DNA of 64,000 nucleotides from contig NC_088297.1 in assembly GCF_032854445.1 (NCBI RefSeq), forward strand, positions 26,717,915-26,781,914, read 5' to 3'. The notes under the pieces are model-generated. The model had not been told where the DNA came from. It did not search any database and saw nothing but the letters and a program-made list of their open reading frames with translations. The position numbers and the translations under genes are program-made. How positions within the stretch are numbered: the first letter of the stretch is position 1; each line of letters begins with the position of its first letter. Positions 1 to 12,254 of the stretch are shown piece by piece. This stretch comes from Liolophura sinensis (Eukaryota > Mollusca > Polyplacophora > Chitonida > Chitonidae).

Positions 1-218
1 AAGGGATGGATTCGACAAATGTCCTGTCCAAGGCTGGGATTGAATACACATTTCATGATTCTTGTGGATGGAGGCTAACATCCCAATACCAATTCGCCAA
101 GTCCGTCACTTTTATGCATAACTTTTGTAGGGATTAAAATATAGTTGTATGAATAATGTTTGGCTAAACACTGGATCCTCATTGGCCATTTAGGTTTATG
201 TACATGTAGGAGACTTAC

Positions 219-280
219 CAAGCTTCTCATCAGCTGAGACAGATCTTTTGTAACAATGGAGAACTTGAGGAAAGCTTTCT
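219..280 (-). CDS. ASAP: ASAP exon 4
   Basis: The exon is 62 nt, with acceptor TTCCACAG and donor GTAAGT, in phase with exon 3. It encodes KAFLKFSIVTKDLSQLM, matching AF.KFS..TKEL..L of ASAP1/2. The gene continues left of the window. Confidence 0.82.
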
Positions 281-3200
281 CTGTGGAACATAAAACAGAA
301 ACAGAGCAAATCACACTTGTTGTCAGCAGAGTCAAGACTTTTGTGACTTTTTAATACTAAATTTGGCCAAAGCTTTCCCTGTGGAATCAAGTGAAAATGT
401 CATCCCATTTCTTAAACTGTATTACAAATATGTTAAAACATGTACTGGAATTAACTTAGGCATAGTTTCACACATCACATCCCTCCCTCACCATGCCATT
501 GTAGAAGACCACTGGGCCAGTGTAGCAAAACTGAATGAGAATAGCAAAGTTTGGGTAACATACACATGTATATAAATGTAGTCATCTAATTCTTCTGTCC
601 ATGTCTGATGTAAAAAATGTTTACAAAAATACCTGAATATGAATATTATCTTAAAATAGAATCTAAATTTGACACCATGCAGCACACATATTCAACATAT
701 ATGTCGTTCCAACTAAACAATGTAATTATGTACTTTATAAAGCCTATCCACCAAGAACTATTTACTCTTTGTTTTTTTAAGTGGACAGTGACCTCAAGTA
801 AGATCAAAAGGCCAATGGGACTATATATACAACCTGTGTACATGTAGAACCTGAAGGCAGGGCTTTACAGACCTACATGCAGTGTTGGTGCATGGATGCA
901 CATTGTACAATGTAGGTTTGAACACTCACATACGTATGGTCAATTCCACGTGGCGGGTCATGGATGACTTACTCACTCAGTTGAGAAATAAATTGTTAAA
1001 AACTCTGAAAACTTAAGCATTCTTAACACACAGTGCAGTAAGGAATGATCACCCTGGTGTATACAGCAACAAAGTTAAAATTATTAAGAGACATTACCTG
1101 ATTATAACAAAGGCTCATCTGCATAGTGTGAATTGTGCTACAGAAAAAAATCACTGATGAAGCGTCAATTTGATGTCTTCACCGATCCCTGTGATATGCT
1201 GTAAGACTAACCCTTAATTTCAGTGTCGAAGTTTAGCTGCGTGAATACTGTTTATAATGCCTCAAGACTGACTTAGATATAGCGATACACTGTAAAGTAT
1301 TAATCCTGTTGTATCAATCCATCAGTATGACAGTACTACAGGTCTTGAGACAGGTGCTACATGCTTGAAACCATGCCATCTAACTTTATTTTGAAAGCAA
1401 AAGAAGACAACAGCACATACTTGCCCATAAATACAATTAACCTGTTTCAACAATGTATGTAAGTTAAAATAATTTTCAATTTAAGTAATCCTGTTGGTTT
1501 GAACTCTTGTATCAATGCAGTCTGTCACTGAGTCCGTCCTACCCTGTTCGTATCATTGCAGTCTGTCACTGAGTCCGTCCTACTGTGTGTCATTGCAGTC
1601 TGTCACTGAGTCCTTCCTACTCTGTGTGTGTCATTGCAGTCTGTCACTGAGTCCGTCCTACTCTGTGTGGCATTGCAGTCTGTCACGGAGTCCGTCCTAC
1701 TCTGTGTGTGTCATTGCAGTCTGTCACTGAGTCCTTCCTACTCTGTGTGTATCATTGCAGTCTGTCACTGAGTCCTTCCTACTCTGTGTGTGGCATTGCA
1801 GTCTGTCACTGAGTCCTTCCTACTGCGTGTGTGTCATTGCAGTCTGTCACTGAGTCCTTCCTACTGTGTGTGTGTCATTGCAGTCTGTCACTGAGTCCTT
1901 CCTACTGTGTGTGTGTCATTGCAGTCTGTCACTGAGTCCTTCCTACTCTGTGTGTGTCATTGCAGTCTGTCACTGAGTCCTTCCTACTCTGTGTGTGTCA
2001 TTGCAGTCTGTCACTGAGTCCGTCCTACTCTGTGTGTGGCATTGCAGTCTGTCACTGAGTCTGTCCTACTCTGTGTGTGGCATTGCAGTCTGTCACTGAG
2101 TCCTTCCTACTCTGTGTGTCATTGCAGTCTGTCACTGAGTCCTTCCTACTCTGTGTGTGTGTCATTGCAGTCTGTCACTGAGTCCTTCCTACTCTGTGTG
2201 TATCATTGCAGTCTGTCACTGAGTCCTTCCTACTCTGTGTGTATCATTGCAGTCTGTCACTGAGTCCTTCCTACTCTGTGTGTGTCATTGCAGTCTGTCA
2301 CTGAGTCCTTCCTACTCTGTGTGTGTCATTCAGTCTGTCACTGAGTCCGTCCTACTCTGTGTGTGTCATTACAGTCTGTCACCGAGTCCGTCCTACTCTG
2401 TGTGTGGCATTGCAGTCTGTCACTGAGTCCTTCCTACTCTGTGTGCGGCATTGCAGTCTGTCACTGAGTACTTCCTACTCTGTGTGTGTCATTGCAGTCT
2501 GTCACTGAGTCCGTCCTACTCTGTGTGGCATTGCAGTCTGTCACTGAGTTTGTCCTACTCTGTGTGTGTCATTGCAGTCTGTCACTGAGTCCGTCCTACT
2601 CTGTGTGTGTCATTGCAGTCTGTCACTGAGTCCTTCCTACTCTGTGTGTGTCATTGCAGTCTGTCACTGAGTCCGTCCTACTCTGTGTGGCATTGCAGTC
2701 TGTCACTGAGTCTGTCCTACTCTGTGTGTGTCATTGCAGTCTGTCACTGAGTCTGTCCTACTCTGTGTGTATCATTGCAGTCTGTCAGTGAGTCCTTCCT
2801 ACTCTGTGTGTAAATCTGTGTTTATGTTGGTTGTGCCATAACATATGCACCTGAGTGATTTCTCACAATTACAGTGTCAGTAACAGCTAGTACAGATTGC
2901 ATGCATTAAAAAAACTTTTTTTGGGCGTAACACAACCCTGTCAGAAAAAATAGGCCCAGCCAGTAGGGATTTTTTTTTTTACATTTGCTAATGAAAGAGA
3001 AGGGATTTTAACGAAATTACTATTTATAAAATCCATCAGAAGCCCAATGAAAACATCAGAGTTTGGCCATTTCTGGAGGAATGATCTGGTTACCCCCAAC
3101 AAACATATTTTTTATCATGGCCTACAATGCAAGAGGCTCTATAATTAATGAATTGCTAGGGTGTTTACATCTTAGTTGGTGTGAGGTTTTCAGGCATTGA

Positions 3201-6200
3201 CTTTAAATGAACAGAGTTTGACTTCTGATGAAATCTCGGGAAATCCAAGGGTTTAAAGAGTAGGGGAAACCCATTAAGAATGCCAATCATTTTACACTGG
3301 ACTAGGAGTGGCAATCATTTTACACTGGATTAGCAGTGGCAATCATTTTACACTGGATTAGCAGTGGCAATCATTTTACACTGGATTAGCAGTGGAAATC
3401 ATTTTACACTGGATTAGCAGTGGCAATCATTTTACACTGGACTAAGAGTGGCAATCATTTTACACTGGATTAGGAGTGGCAATCATTTTACACTGGATTA
3501 GCAGTGGCAATCATTTTACACTGAACTAGGAGTGGCAATCATTTTACACTGGATTAGCAGCGGCAATCATTTTACACTGGGTAAGCAGTGGCAATCATTT
3601 TACACTGGACTAGCAGTGGCAATCATTTTACACTGGACAAGGAAGTGGCAATCATTATACACTGGACTAGGAGTGGCAATCATTTTACACTGGACAAGGA
3701 AGTGGCAATCATTTTACACTGGATAAGCAGTGGCAATCATTTTACACTGGACTAGGAAGTGGCAATCATTTTACACTGGACTAAGAGTGGCAATCATTTT
3801 ACATTGGATTAGCAGTGGCGATCATTATACACTGGATTAGCAGTGGCAATCATTTTACACTGGACTAAGAGTGGCAATCATTTTACACAGGATTAGCAGT
3901 GGCAATCATTTCACACTGGATTATGAGTGGTAATCATTTTACACAGGACAAGGAGTGGCAATCATTTCACATTGGATTACGAGTGGCAATCATTTTACAC
4001 TGGACGAGGAGTGGCAATCATTTTACACTGGACTAGCAGTGGCAATCATTTTACACTAGACTAAGAGTGGCAATCATTTTACACTGGACTAGCAGTGGCA
4101 ATCATTTTACACTGGACTAGGAGTGGCAATCATTTTACACTGGATTAGCAGTGGCAATCATTTTACACTGGACTAGAAGTGACAATCATTTTACACTGGA
4201 TTAGCAGTGGCAATCATTTTACACTGTATTACGAGTGGCAACCTTTTTACACTGGATTAGCAGTGGTAATCATTTTACACTGGATTAGGAGTGGCAATCA
4301 GTTTACACTGGATTAGCAGTGGCAATCATTTTACACTGAACTAGGAGTGGCAATCATTTTACACTGGATTAGCAGTGGCAATCATTTTACACTGGATTAG
4401 CAGTGGCAATCATTTTACACTGGGTAAGCAGTGGCAATCATTTTACACTGTATTACAAGTGGCAATCATTTTACACTGGATTAGCAGTGGCAATCATTTT
4501 ACACTGGATTAAGCTGTAGCATGGATCTCTTGATTATTGTTTATATTCATGTTTACCAAGGCATTTCTACTTTAAAATTCATCGGACTCATGAAAGGAAG
4601 AGTGATGGTTAATGTTCCAATATCAGTTCACAGCTATTGAGTACATTTACATCAATTCAATGCACATTTAAAGCAGCATGCCTTTCCACAATCTGTCCCT
4701 GCTTTCAAAACCCTGTGGCTCTCGCCAGGTTTACAAGAAAGCTGAATACAGCTTATTGCATTCTTCTAAAGTATGTATTTGTCACTGTCACCTTTGCTTA
4801 CATGTGCATATCCATGAAGTAATCTGGTTTTTTTTTTCAAATGTCTGTAAACCTTATGAGATAAACAACCACATTAGTACACGCTTTCACTCCTGAAAAC
4901 TGAAAATTTTCTTTACGGTGCCATTTCCAATTAAATTTCTGACTACTGAATGGTAAGCAAATCATGCATTTTTCCTTGAAATGAGAACTACTGCCACTGA
5001 GTATGTTGTACAGGTCAACTATTAAAACATTCTGAAGATCTTGCCACGAGATGTTCAGATACATGTAGCATGCTGCATACTTCATTTGTTCTAAATGGTC
5101 AATAGCAACAACAAATATTCTTAAGGTGCTGTTAACATTTATAGTAAATTCTAATTTGCTTCTTATGCCAATGAGCAGACTGAACAGGACAGACCATGTG
5201 ATCTGTGACAGGTTATCCTTGTGCCAATGAGCAGGCTGAACAGGACAGATCATGTGGTCTGTGGTAAATTAGATGATAATTGAAGGTGCTGAAGCAGAAA
5301 TTGATTACATTTGGATTTTGCAATTTGTTTACATTTGTATGCTCACTATTGAAATATGCAGTAGTTTCCTTTCACGACACCACCAAAGTCTACATGTAAA
5401 TCAGTTAATGCAGTCTTTGCACTGAATTTTTCTGATTGTCAGGTATGTATTAATGACGCACCACCCGTCACATGAAATTTGTAGCACCCATGACTCTAAT
5501 TAGCCATTTTAATTAAAAAAAATTAGAAAAATAACACTACAAGGTAACTGTTTTCTTTACATTGACACATTCAGAAAACAAAGAGGGATATTTTTGTACA
5601 GGTATATTTTTGTAGGAAATTCATCCAAATTGTGACGGGTTCTACATAACTTTTAATCATGAATTCCAAAACTAAACTGAAATTCATTCAAGCTATCTTA
5701 AGTTTTTTACAAAGCACATAAGTCGACCTAGATGACTAAAAACAAGGTGACCAAATGTTGAAAATATATGCAGAAGTGTCAAATATCTGGTGTTTGAATT
5801 TCTTCAAATCATCACCTCCCACCATAATGCTGGCTGCTGTCGAATAAGTGAAATATTCTTACAGCGTAAAACACCAATCAAACAAATAAATAAATCAAAT
5901 GAAATCAGCATTCCCAACATCAGTCTTCATGGAGGGAACACCACTGTGTCTTTAAAATTATTTTTTGAACATTCCTTGATCAGTTCAATGAAGTTTAAAC
6001 ATTTATCTTTCAATGTACATCAGGATAGAAGTCCAAAAAAATTAGGATACATGTAAGTGAACAAGTTACATGGAATTGACAGTATGTACATTGTGATGTT
6101 TTCTGGAACACAACTTCTGATGTAGTCATGGTTTCATGAAAACAAAAACTCTTCAGACTTCTATTTATATAATGTTTCCTGAATCACATGTAGGACTGGG

Positions 6201-9200
6201 AAGATTTGGGCAGTTTTACATGAATCTTACCACAAGTACACACATTTACATATCTGCATTAAACATGTACCTATTTCTAGCAGTATGTGGTCAACATTTA
6301 CATTTATATGTAGCACATGTAAGTAATGTATGTACATGTAATTTACCGGCCATGTCAAGCACACTAATCTCTATTCATATGTGTACTATCTGTATCTTAC
6401 CTATGGACCTTCATGTACAGATGTACAGTAGACACAGCATAATACAACAGGCTATCTTAGCTACATGCACCTGTACACACAGGCACACAAAAACTAGGGG
6501 CAATTCAAGCCTAGGTCAGACTACTCAGGTATACAGTAGATAAGCCTAATGAAGCGGACAGACTAATTATCATAGGTTGTTAGTATTTTTTCACTTTGCC
6601 CCCAGTGTCCTTCATCTGAGACAATCACATGTACAGAATGGTCTATCAGTTTAATGACATCATTCAGGGCATGACCTTCAGTGATTCTATATGATCTTCT
6701 AGCAAACACAACTACAACAATAACAAGAGAGTAGAGAGTAAAAAATAACCAAATTATCATAACTGACTAACTGACTAATGCTCTAACAAGAATTTGTTGG
6801 CACATAGTAGCAACACTAAACAGTCATCAGCACTGTTGACACACAGAAGCAACAGTAAGCAGTCATCAGCACTGCTGACACACAGAAGCAACACTAAAGA
6901 GTCATCAGCACTGTTGACACACAGAAGCAATACTAAACAGTCATTAGCACTGTTGACACACAAAAGCAACACTAAACAGTCATCAGCACTGTTGACACAT
7001 AGTAAGAACACTGAAAAAGTCATCAGCACTGTTGACACACAACACCACCACTGAAGAATCATCAGTATTACTGTCAAACAGCAACAACACTAAAGAATCA
7101 TCAGCATGGTTGATACAAAGAAGCAACACTAAAGACTCATTAGTACTATTGACGCCGCAGCTACCCTAAAGATTATTATTGCAGTTGACACACACACACG
7201 TAACACTACAAGTTCATCAGCACTGTTGACACACCGTAACAACACTTAAGAATCATGAGCACTGCTGATACACAGAAGCAACATTGAAGCAACACTAAAG
7301 ACTCATTAGAGCTGTTGACACACAGCAACAACACCAAAGACTCATTAGAACTGTTGACACACAGCAGCAACACTAAAGACCCATTAGAACTGTTGACACA
7401 CAGCAGGAACACTAAAGACTCATTAGAACTGTTGACACACAGCAGCAACACTAAAGGATCACCAGCCCTGTTGATACACAGAAGCAACACTAAAAACTCA
7501 TTAGAACTGTTGACACACAGAAGCAACACTAAAGACTCATCAGCACTGTTGACACACAGCAGCAACACTAAAGGATCACCAGCCCTGTTGATACACAGAA
7601 GCAACACTGAGAAGGTGAAAGGGAATATTCAGGTACAAGTAGATTCTAGAAGAAGTCTGACACATGAATCCACTCGTGAAAACATCTTGTAACATGTCAA
7701 TGTGAAAGCAAACCCCACACGTGTGATAACACAGATCTAAACATAACAAAATAAATTCATCACCTGTCTACTGGGTCTTCTCATCCACACATATGACATG
7801 TACATGTACAATGCAGGTAGATGTAGATGGCCCATACTTCCAACAATAATTAATGACAACCCCAGACATGCTCACCTGTGGTCACATGTAACTTTACAGT
7901 TAACCTGTATTCAGATGTCCATGTACACCTGTACTGATGACACTCAGTTACACGTATGTTTTTATTCTATCCTTAGACACAGGTGATTATATGTACACAT
8001 GCAGATTTCGCTTCATTAAATCCTCTGCTCAATAAACTGTATCGCGAAATTAAAACTGCTCATATGACCCTACATGAACAATACAGCTCAATCAGCAGTA
8101 TCCAATAGGAGAGAAACAGATTAGTTACCTACTGGATTAGATGATCAAGTGCACATGCAAGTGTGCGAGAATATACACTCTGATAATCTCAGGTAAGGTT
8201 GAAAACTTGTTAGAATCAGGTATATTGGCAAATTTACAAATGAGCAGGTGTCATGTGTGTGAATGTGAGAATGCATGTAGATTTATACTGGCAAGGCAGT
8301 TCAGCTCAGTAAAGGTGCACTGCCCTAACGTACTAGTCAGGACTGAAATCCCCATGCTGCCTTACAGGACAGAAAGGAACTAGAATGCTGCACCATAATT
8401 TAGTATATACACAAGATAAAGGGCTTTCTACATGTAAGTTATCTGTAACTTGTTCACCATAGAAAACACGGTTCTATTTCAGATATCTTAGCATTGCAAT
8501 CACAGTGTACAGAAATTTGGAATTGTGGACAGGTAAAGCCTCAGGTGTTCATTTACCTGTACCTGTATCTATGCAAATTACAGTAAATCTCCAACATTTT
8601 TCGACTTCTAAAGCACTCTTTTCAGTGCAATTTATGCACACAATTATATTGAAAATGACGCTAAAAATGTTTTTTTTTTCATCACTAAACATGCATGCAG
8701 GCTTTGAAAAACTGTACAAATTTACTTCTATACACCCCATAGTTCTCCCATAATGTTTCAAAATATTGCCTGCAGAGGGAGTTTGGGTAGATAACAAGAT
8801 GGTACCCAGGAATCACCTCATCTGCATTTGGTGCATGTATGTATATTGATATTGTATATCAATGTTAAATGTAATCTGTTCTCTGCCAAGGTCCATGATA
8901 AACATGTATGTTATTCTGATGAAACAATCGACAAATATATCGTCAGAGAACATAAAAACATGGAACATGGGGTTATGCATCAAACAGAAACACAGATGTA
9001 CCTCTGTCCTAGATGCAACTGTCACCTTCAGCGCTACAGCCTGGCAAAATATGCCTGACTTACCCAGTTCTGTCTCTTGATCTCTAGTCGCACCCAACTT
9101 CTCCAAGTTTTCTGCCAGATATTCTTCGTTACCAACATGAGCTGTAATCAAGTGTGCCAGAGTTAGTAACAAAGATCTAATCCCTTGAATTCACAGTTAA

Positions 9201-12200
9201 ACCAAAGCTAAATTTACAGGTACCAAAAAACATCATCAAATAATATTTTTGGTGCTGAAACTTAAAATTTTCCAGCAGAGTATAATACCATGCTGCAAGC
9301 AAACCTCAAAACACTTTTCAAATACCAACAGAACTCTAAGAATCAGGAACAAGGCATCAGAGAATACCAGTAGCTCACCTGATTGAGCAGTTTGTAAAAC
9401 TGCATAATCTTCAAGTCATGTGATAGAGTCAAATATTAAAATCTAAACCAAAAAAGATTAGAATGACTGACACTGTCATACATAGATATTATCCTCAAAT
9501 TATATACCGCTAAGACCTTGCCATTAAATCAACAAGAAAGACCAAAATTATTATACTGTCAGAAATATGACTGTTTATCGTATGCATTAGGATTGCAGAG
9601 CAGTGACTTCATATGTTATGCAGTTGTAAATCATTGTGGTGGTAAAAGACACTGTGGGGAGTTAGTGCACAACTTTACCAAAGAGGTCTTTGATATGCAC
9701 ATTGCGAACTGCATCTGGCAATCTATGTACTATGGGAGGCAGTTGCAACCACATGAATAGCTGAGGAAATGTTAACCTATGAGGTCAAAGACGTTCTTGG
9801 TATTTGATATGCAAATTTATGGTCATTTAGGATAATTACAAGGTGAAGGTCGCCATGTCTGGTAGTTGAAGGCAGATCATTTTAGCTGTTGTGGTTCCCA
9901 GATTATCTTTTTTCTTTTTTATTTCTTGAAGTAAAAAAGATCAATATTACTAGTCAGTAGCTATGTGTACATGTATGTGTACACGTATGTGTACATGTAT
10001 GTGTACACGTATGTGCACATGTATGTGTACATGTATGTGTACACGTATGTGCACATGTGTGTGTACATGTATGTGTCAGTAATCCTCAGAACTTGGAGTT
10101 AAAGGTCTCTATAATACTTCATCCAGTTACATACACACTCTTCTCTGATTAACACATCAAAACCCTCACCTGGAAGGTGGAAAAAGGCCAACAATCACAA
10201 ATTAACTTACTGATTCCGGAGTTGTACAAGGCCTTGACACTCTTTTTCATTTTTGTCACACCACTTCGGTCCATGTCCAGAGTCTGTTGAGAAAAAAAAC
10301 ACCACATGTTTGATGACAGATGATACAGTATATAATGATAATGACAACTGAAAATGTACACAACCAGCTTTGACAAAAGACAGCCTAATACACCTTCACT
10401 GGCAAGAACAGGTACTTGTTCAATTCCCTCATGTAGTTTAGAAGAGAGCCAGCAGATCCTGTGAACAAATTTGCCTCAAAGCAAAGTGTTTGGAGCAGAG
10501 CCCTATTTACATGCACCTCAGACTGGTCTATGAAGGGTGACCAGCACTTTAACAGGACTTTAACAGCACTATAGTACATGTATACATGTACACATAACAC
10601 TGAGGCTACAGGCTTGATTACAAATCTTGAGTAATGTACAAAATAATGTCATTGGATTCAAGGTCATCTGCTCACTTTGCTTATCCACTACATGTAGTTC
10701 AACTTCCCAGACTTCCACTTTAATTAATTGAGTGCTTGGGGTTTAACCTCGTACTTAACAATTCTTCAGTCATATGACAACGACTGCTTTAATTAATAAA
10801 CTTTGCTGTCAGTAACATGTAATTCTGTGATCGTAACATATACACATTACTATACATGTATGAAATTCAACAGGTAAGTTTTGTGGATGAAGGCTATGGT
10901 GCCAGGCAGGGTTTATGAGGGGGTGGGGGTGGGTGTTGGATGGGAGAGGTGGGGATTTGAAACTAGCCTCCAAGTACAACAGAAGCTTTGTGATTAAACA
11001 TGTATTATAATAGCATAATCTTTCCAGTTTTTATTTTCAGCTCACAGATTAGATAATTAAAATTAACACCCTGATACCTGATACGTTTATCACAGTTAAT
11101 TGGCTCTGCAGGCATGAGCTCTGCAGACATGAGCTTACATTTACAATATATACATACCAACAGCACTAACTTCATTAATTACCACTATTGCTACCTTGTC
11201 ACACATACATATATACAGGTGAAACAGATAGCTTCACCTCTGGTTTTTCCAATATTTTTCTTTCTTTTTAAATTTGTATTTTGTACATGTATATTTTCAT
11301 CTAATAATGTAACTACATGTTTGCATATAAGTACCATGCACACAATTTGTGAGGGGGTCTATATGGCTTAGAGGGAGAGGGGGGGGGGGGCTAGTGTGGG
11401 GGTCTCTGAGGCCTCGTGTTTAGCATGCTAACACAGCACATTGACTCAGGAGCCTCTCACCGATGTGATCGTTGTGAGCTCAAGTCCAGCTCATGTTAGC
11501 ATCCTCCATGCCCTTACGTGGGAACTGGTCTGACAGCATTCTGCAGATGGTTGTTGGTATCCCCAGGGCCCTGTCGGGTTCTTCTCAGAATAATGCTCAT
11601 CGCATAAGTGAAATATTCTACAGTACGACGTAAAACACCAAGCAAATAAATAAATACAATCAAAATTTATGACGACTGTCTGCATTTTATGAACTAATAT
11701 ACGTGTACATGTATTAAAATCTGCTCCTATTCACAAAGCATTTATAATAATCAAACATATTCTCATAGAATTTAAATAATTTGCTATAGTCACATATGAT
11801 TTATAAATTTACATTGACACATGTGAGCAAAAAATACACATGTGGATACAGAGTGCAACTTAGCAGCAACCCCTACAGACGGACTTACAAAGGTCTCAGT
11901 TGAAATATGTTGGGAGCCAGAAAACCAGACAGAGCCCCTTGGAAACCATGACTATCATTTTTGTGGCTAAATCCTTTCTTGCAGTGTCTGATTAAGCAGA
12001 CAAGATGTAGAAGTCAAGACATGTTTAGTCTACAAACTAAACATGTGAAGAGACAGGCGGATTGGCCGGACTAGCAGACAGACAGACTAGCATGCAGACA
12101 GACAGGCAAACAGAGAGACTATACATACCTCCTCCAGACTGGCAACAGTGTGTCGACACTGCCCCATCTTGTGGACAAACGACGACGTCGTCGGAGAGTT

Positions 12201-12254
12201 GAAGTCGTCCCATGCTTCGTGCAGAAATTCTGGTACACTGATCAATTCCGGCAT
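219..12254 (-). CDS. ASAP: ASAP-family ArfGAP gene, 5' coding part (4 exons, partial)
   Basis: Minus-strand gene built from exons 12129-12254, 10211-10283, 9064-9141 and 219-280. Together they give 339 nt, or 113 codons, in one continuous phase with consensus splice sites. The product resembles the N terminus of ASAP1/ASAP2 (also called DDEF), Arf GTPase-activating proteins that bend membranes and link Arf signalling to focal adhesions. The start MPELISVPEF, the block NSPTTSSF and the block MKKSVKALYNSG match the family, and AFLKFS follows; all belong to the start of the BAR domain. The PH, ArfGAP, ankyrin and SH3 domains would lie left of the window. The gene is divergent from XRCC5. I cannot tell ASAP1 from ASAP2; an invertebrate single-copy ASAP is most likely. 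The exons were assembled by eye, without transcript data. Confidence 0.85.
317..378 (-). pseudogene. Decayed tandem copy of ASAP exon 4
   Basis: Just upstream of exon 4 in the direction of transcription there is a second stretch with the same layout: TTCCACAG acceptor, GGAAAGCTTT, an AAATTTAG-type segment, then ACAAAAG-TCT. It aligns with exon 4 with small indels. In the frame of exon 4 it reads KALAKFS and soon meets a TGA, and the donor position reads TGTGAT rather than GTAAGT. It looks like a dead exon duplicate rather than a usable alternative exon. The call rests on alignment by eye. Confidence 0.5.
381..1510. other. ASAP intron 3, unique sequence
   Basis: Low-complexity-poor, AT-rich intron sequence. 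I saw no exon, RNA gene or repeat. Short ORFs here have no recognisable protein. Confidence 0.5.
1516..2812. repeat. Minisatellite, ~41-bp unit, ~32 copies
   Basis: Tandem copies of GTCTGTCACTGAGTCCTTCC followed by TACTCTGTGTGTGTCATTGCA, 37-43 bp each, lie in ASAP intron 3. Variants differ mainly in CCTTCC versus CCGTCC and in the GT run. I see no link to a nearby splice site. Confidence 0.95.
2813..3277. other. ASAP intron 3, spacer between two arrays
   Basis: Unique AT-rich sequence with short A and T runs. No feature seen. Confidence 0.5.
3278..4512. repeat. Minisatellite, 28-bp unit, ~44 copies
   Basis: Tandem GTGGCAATCATTTTACACTG followed by GATTAGCA, highly uniform, lie in ASAP intron 3. 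Variants are GGACTAGGA, GGACTAAGA and GGGTAAGCA. There are no spacers, so this is a minisatellite and not a CRISPR-like array. Confidence 0.95.
4513..6794. other. ASAP intron 3, mostly unique
   Basis: No exon was found. A ~62-bp imperfect tandem duplication lies at about 5165-5265 (CCAATGAGCAG.CTGAACAGG twice). One SINE tail at 5812-5899 is listed separately. ORFs of 138 and 135 codons here have no family features. Confidence 0.45.
5812..5899 (+). mobile_element. SINE family A, 3' fragment
   Basis: Matches the 3' end of the SINE seen repeatedly in this window: CACCATAATGCTGGCTGCTG, then AAGTGAAATATTCT, then AACACCAATCAAACAAATAA. Confidence 0.75.
6795..7610. repeat. Minisatellite, 39-bp unit, ~20 copies
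   Basis: Tandem units of CAGCACTGTTGACACACAGA followed by AGCAACACTAAAGAGTCAT, with a more diverged stretch at about 7075-7290, lie in ASAP intron 3. The unit is 13 codons long, so it stays open on both strands and creates spurious ORFs of up to 133 codons. Confidence 0.93.
7611..9063. other. ASAP intron 3, near exon 3
   Basis: Unique sequence rich in ACATGTA. No exon, RNA gene or element recognised. Confidence 0.45.
9064..9141 (-). CDS. ASAP: ASAP exon 3
   Basis: The exon is 78 nt, with acceptor TGATTACAG and donor GTAAGT, joining exon 2 in phase. It encodes HVGNEEYLAENLEKLGA and then RDQETEL, matching the HV.NEE......L.KFG segment of ASAP BAR domains. Confidence 0.82.
9142..10210. other. 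ASAP intron 2
   Basis: Unique intron sequence apart from a short GTGTACATGTAT tandem repeat at about 9962-10076 (12-bp unit with GTACAT/GTACAC alternation). Confidence 0.6.
9962..10076. repeat. Short tandem repeat, 12-bp GTGTACATGTAT
   Basis: About ten units of ATGTGTACATGT or ATGTGTACACGT lie in ASAP intron 2. The units are near-palindromic (GTACATGTAC). Confidence 0.9.
10211..10283 (-). CDS. ASAP: ASAP exon 2
   Basis: The exon is 73 nt, from a TTTTCTCAACAG acceptor to a GTAAGT donor. It encodes DMDRSGVTKMKKSVKALYNSG, a helix of the ASAP BAR domain (the family has KKSVKA.YNSG). It ends with one base of the next codon. Confidence 0.88.
10730..10783 (-). mobile_element. SINE family B, tail fragment
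   Basis: Reverse complement reads CATATGACTGAAGAATTGTTAAGTACGAGGTTAAACCCCAAGCACTCAA in outline. This is the tail also found at 28735-28785 and 47050-47088. Confidence 0.65.
11401..11657 (+). mobile_element. SINE family A copy
   Basis: The tRNA-derived head includes CTCAAGTCCAGCTCATG, which resembles a B box, and the tail is AAGTGAAATATTCT..CGACGTAAAACACC with an AAATAAATAAATA end. It lies in ASAP intron 1. Confidence 0.8.
12129..12254 (-). CDS. ASAP: ASAP exon 1 (start codon exon)
   Basis: This exon has 42 codons, starting at the ATG at 12254 and ending GAG before a GTATGT donor. The sequence begins MPELISVPEF and ends CRHTVASLEE, close to the first residues of vertebrate ASAP proteins. An upstream ATG at 12259 is out of frame. 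Confidence 0.85.

Larger units (their letters stand above)
10284..12128. other. ASAP intron 1
   Basis: Unique intron sequence with two SINE pieces listed separately, a G-rich stretch near 10915-10960 and a CAGA-rich stretch near 12050-12115. The 71-codon minus-strand ORF at 10385-10600 is not an ASAP exon, because exons 1 and 2 join without a gap in the family alignment. Confidence 0.55.

Noticed and set aside
3278-4512. Regular 28-bp repeats considered as a CRISPR array
   Set aside because: There are no unique spacers and the context is a eukaryotic intron.
4837-5253. 138-codon minus-strand ORF
   Set aside because: No recognisable domain, contains a local duplication, lies in an ASAP intron and has no splice-compatible link to the exons.
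10385-10600. 71-codon minus-strand ORF considered as an ASAP exon
   Set aside because: ASAP exons 1 and 2 join without a gap against the family; the ORF has no matching sequence.
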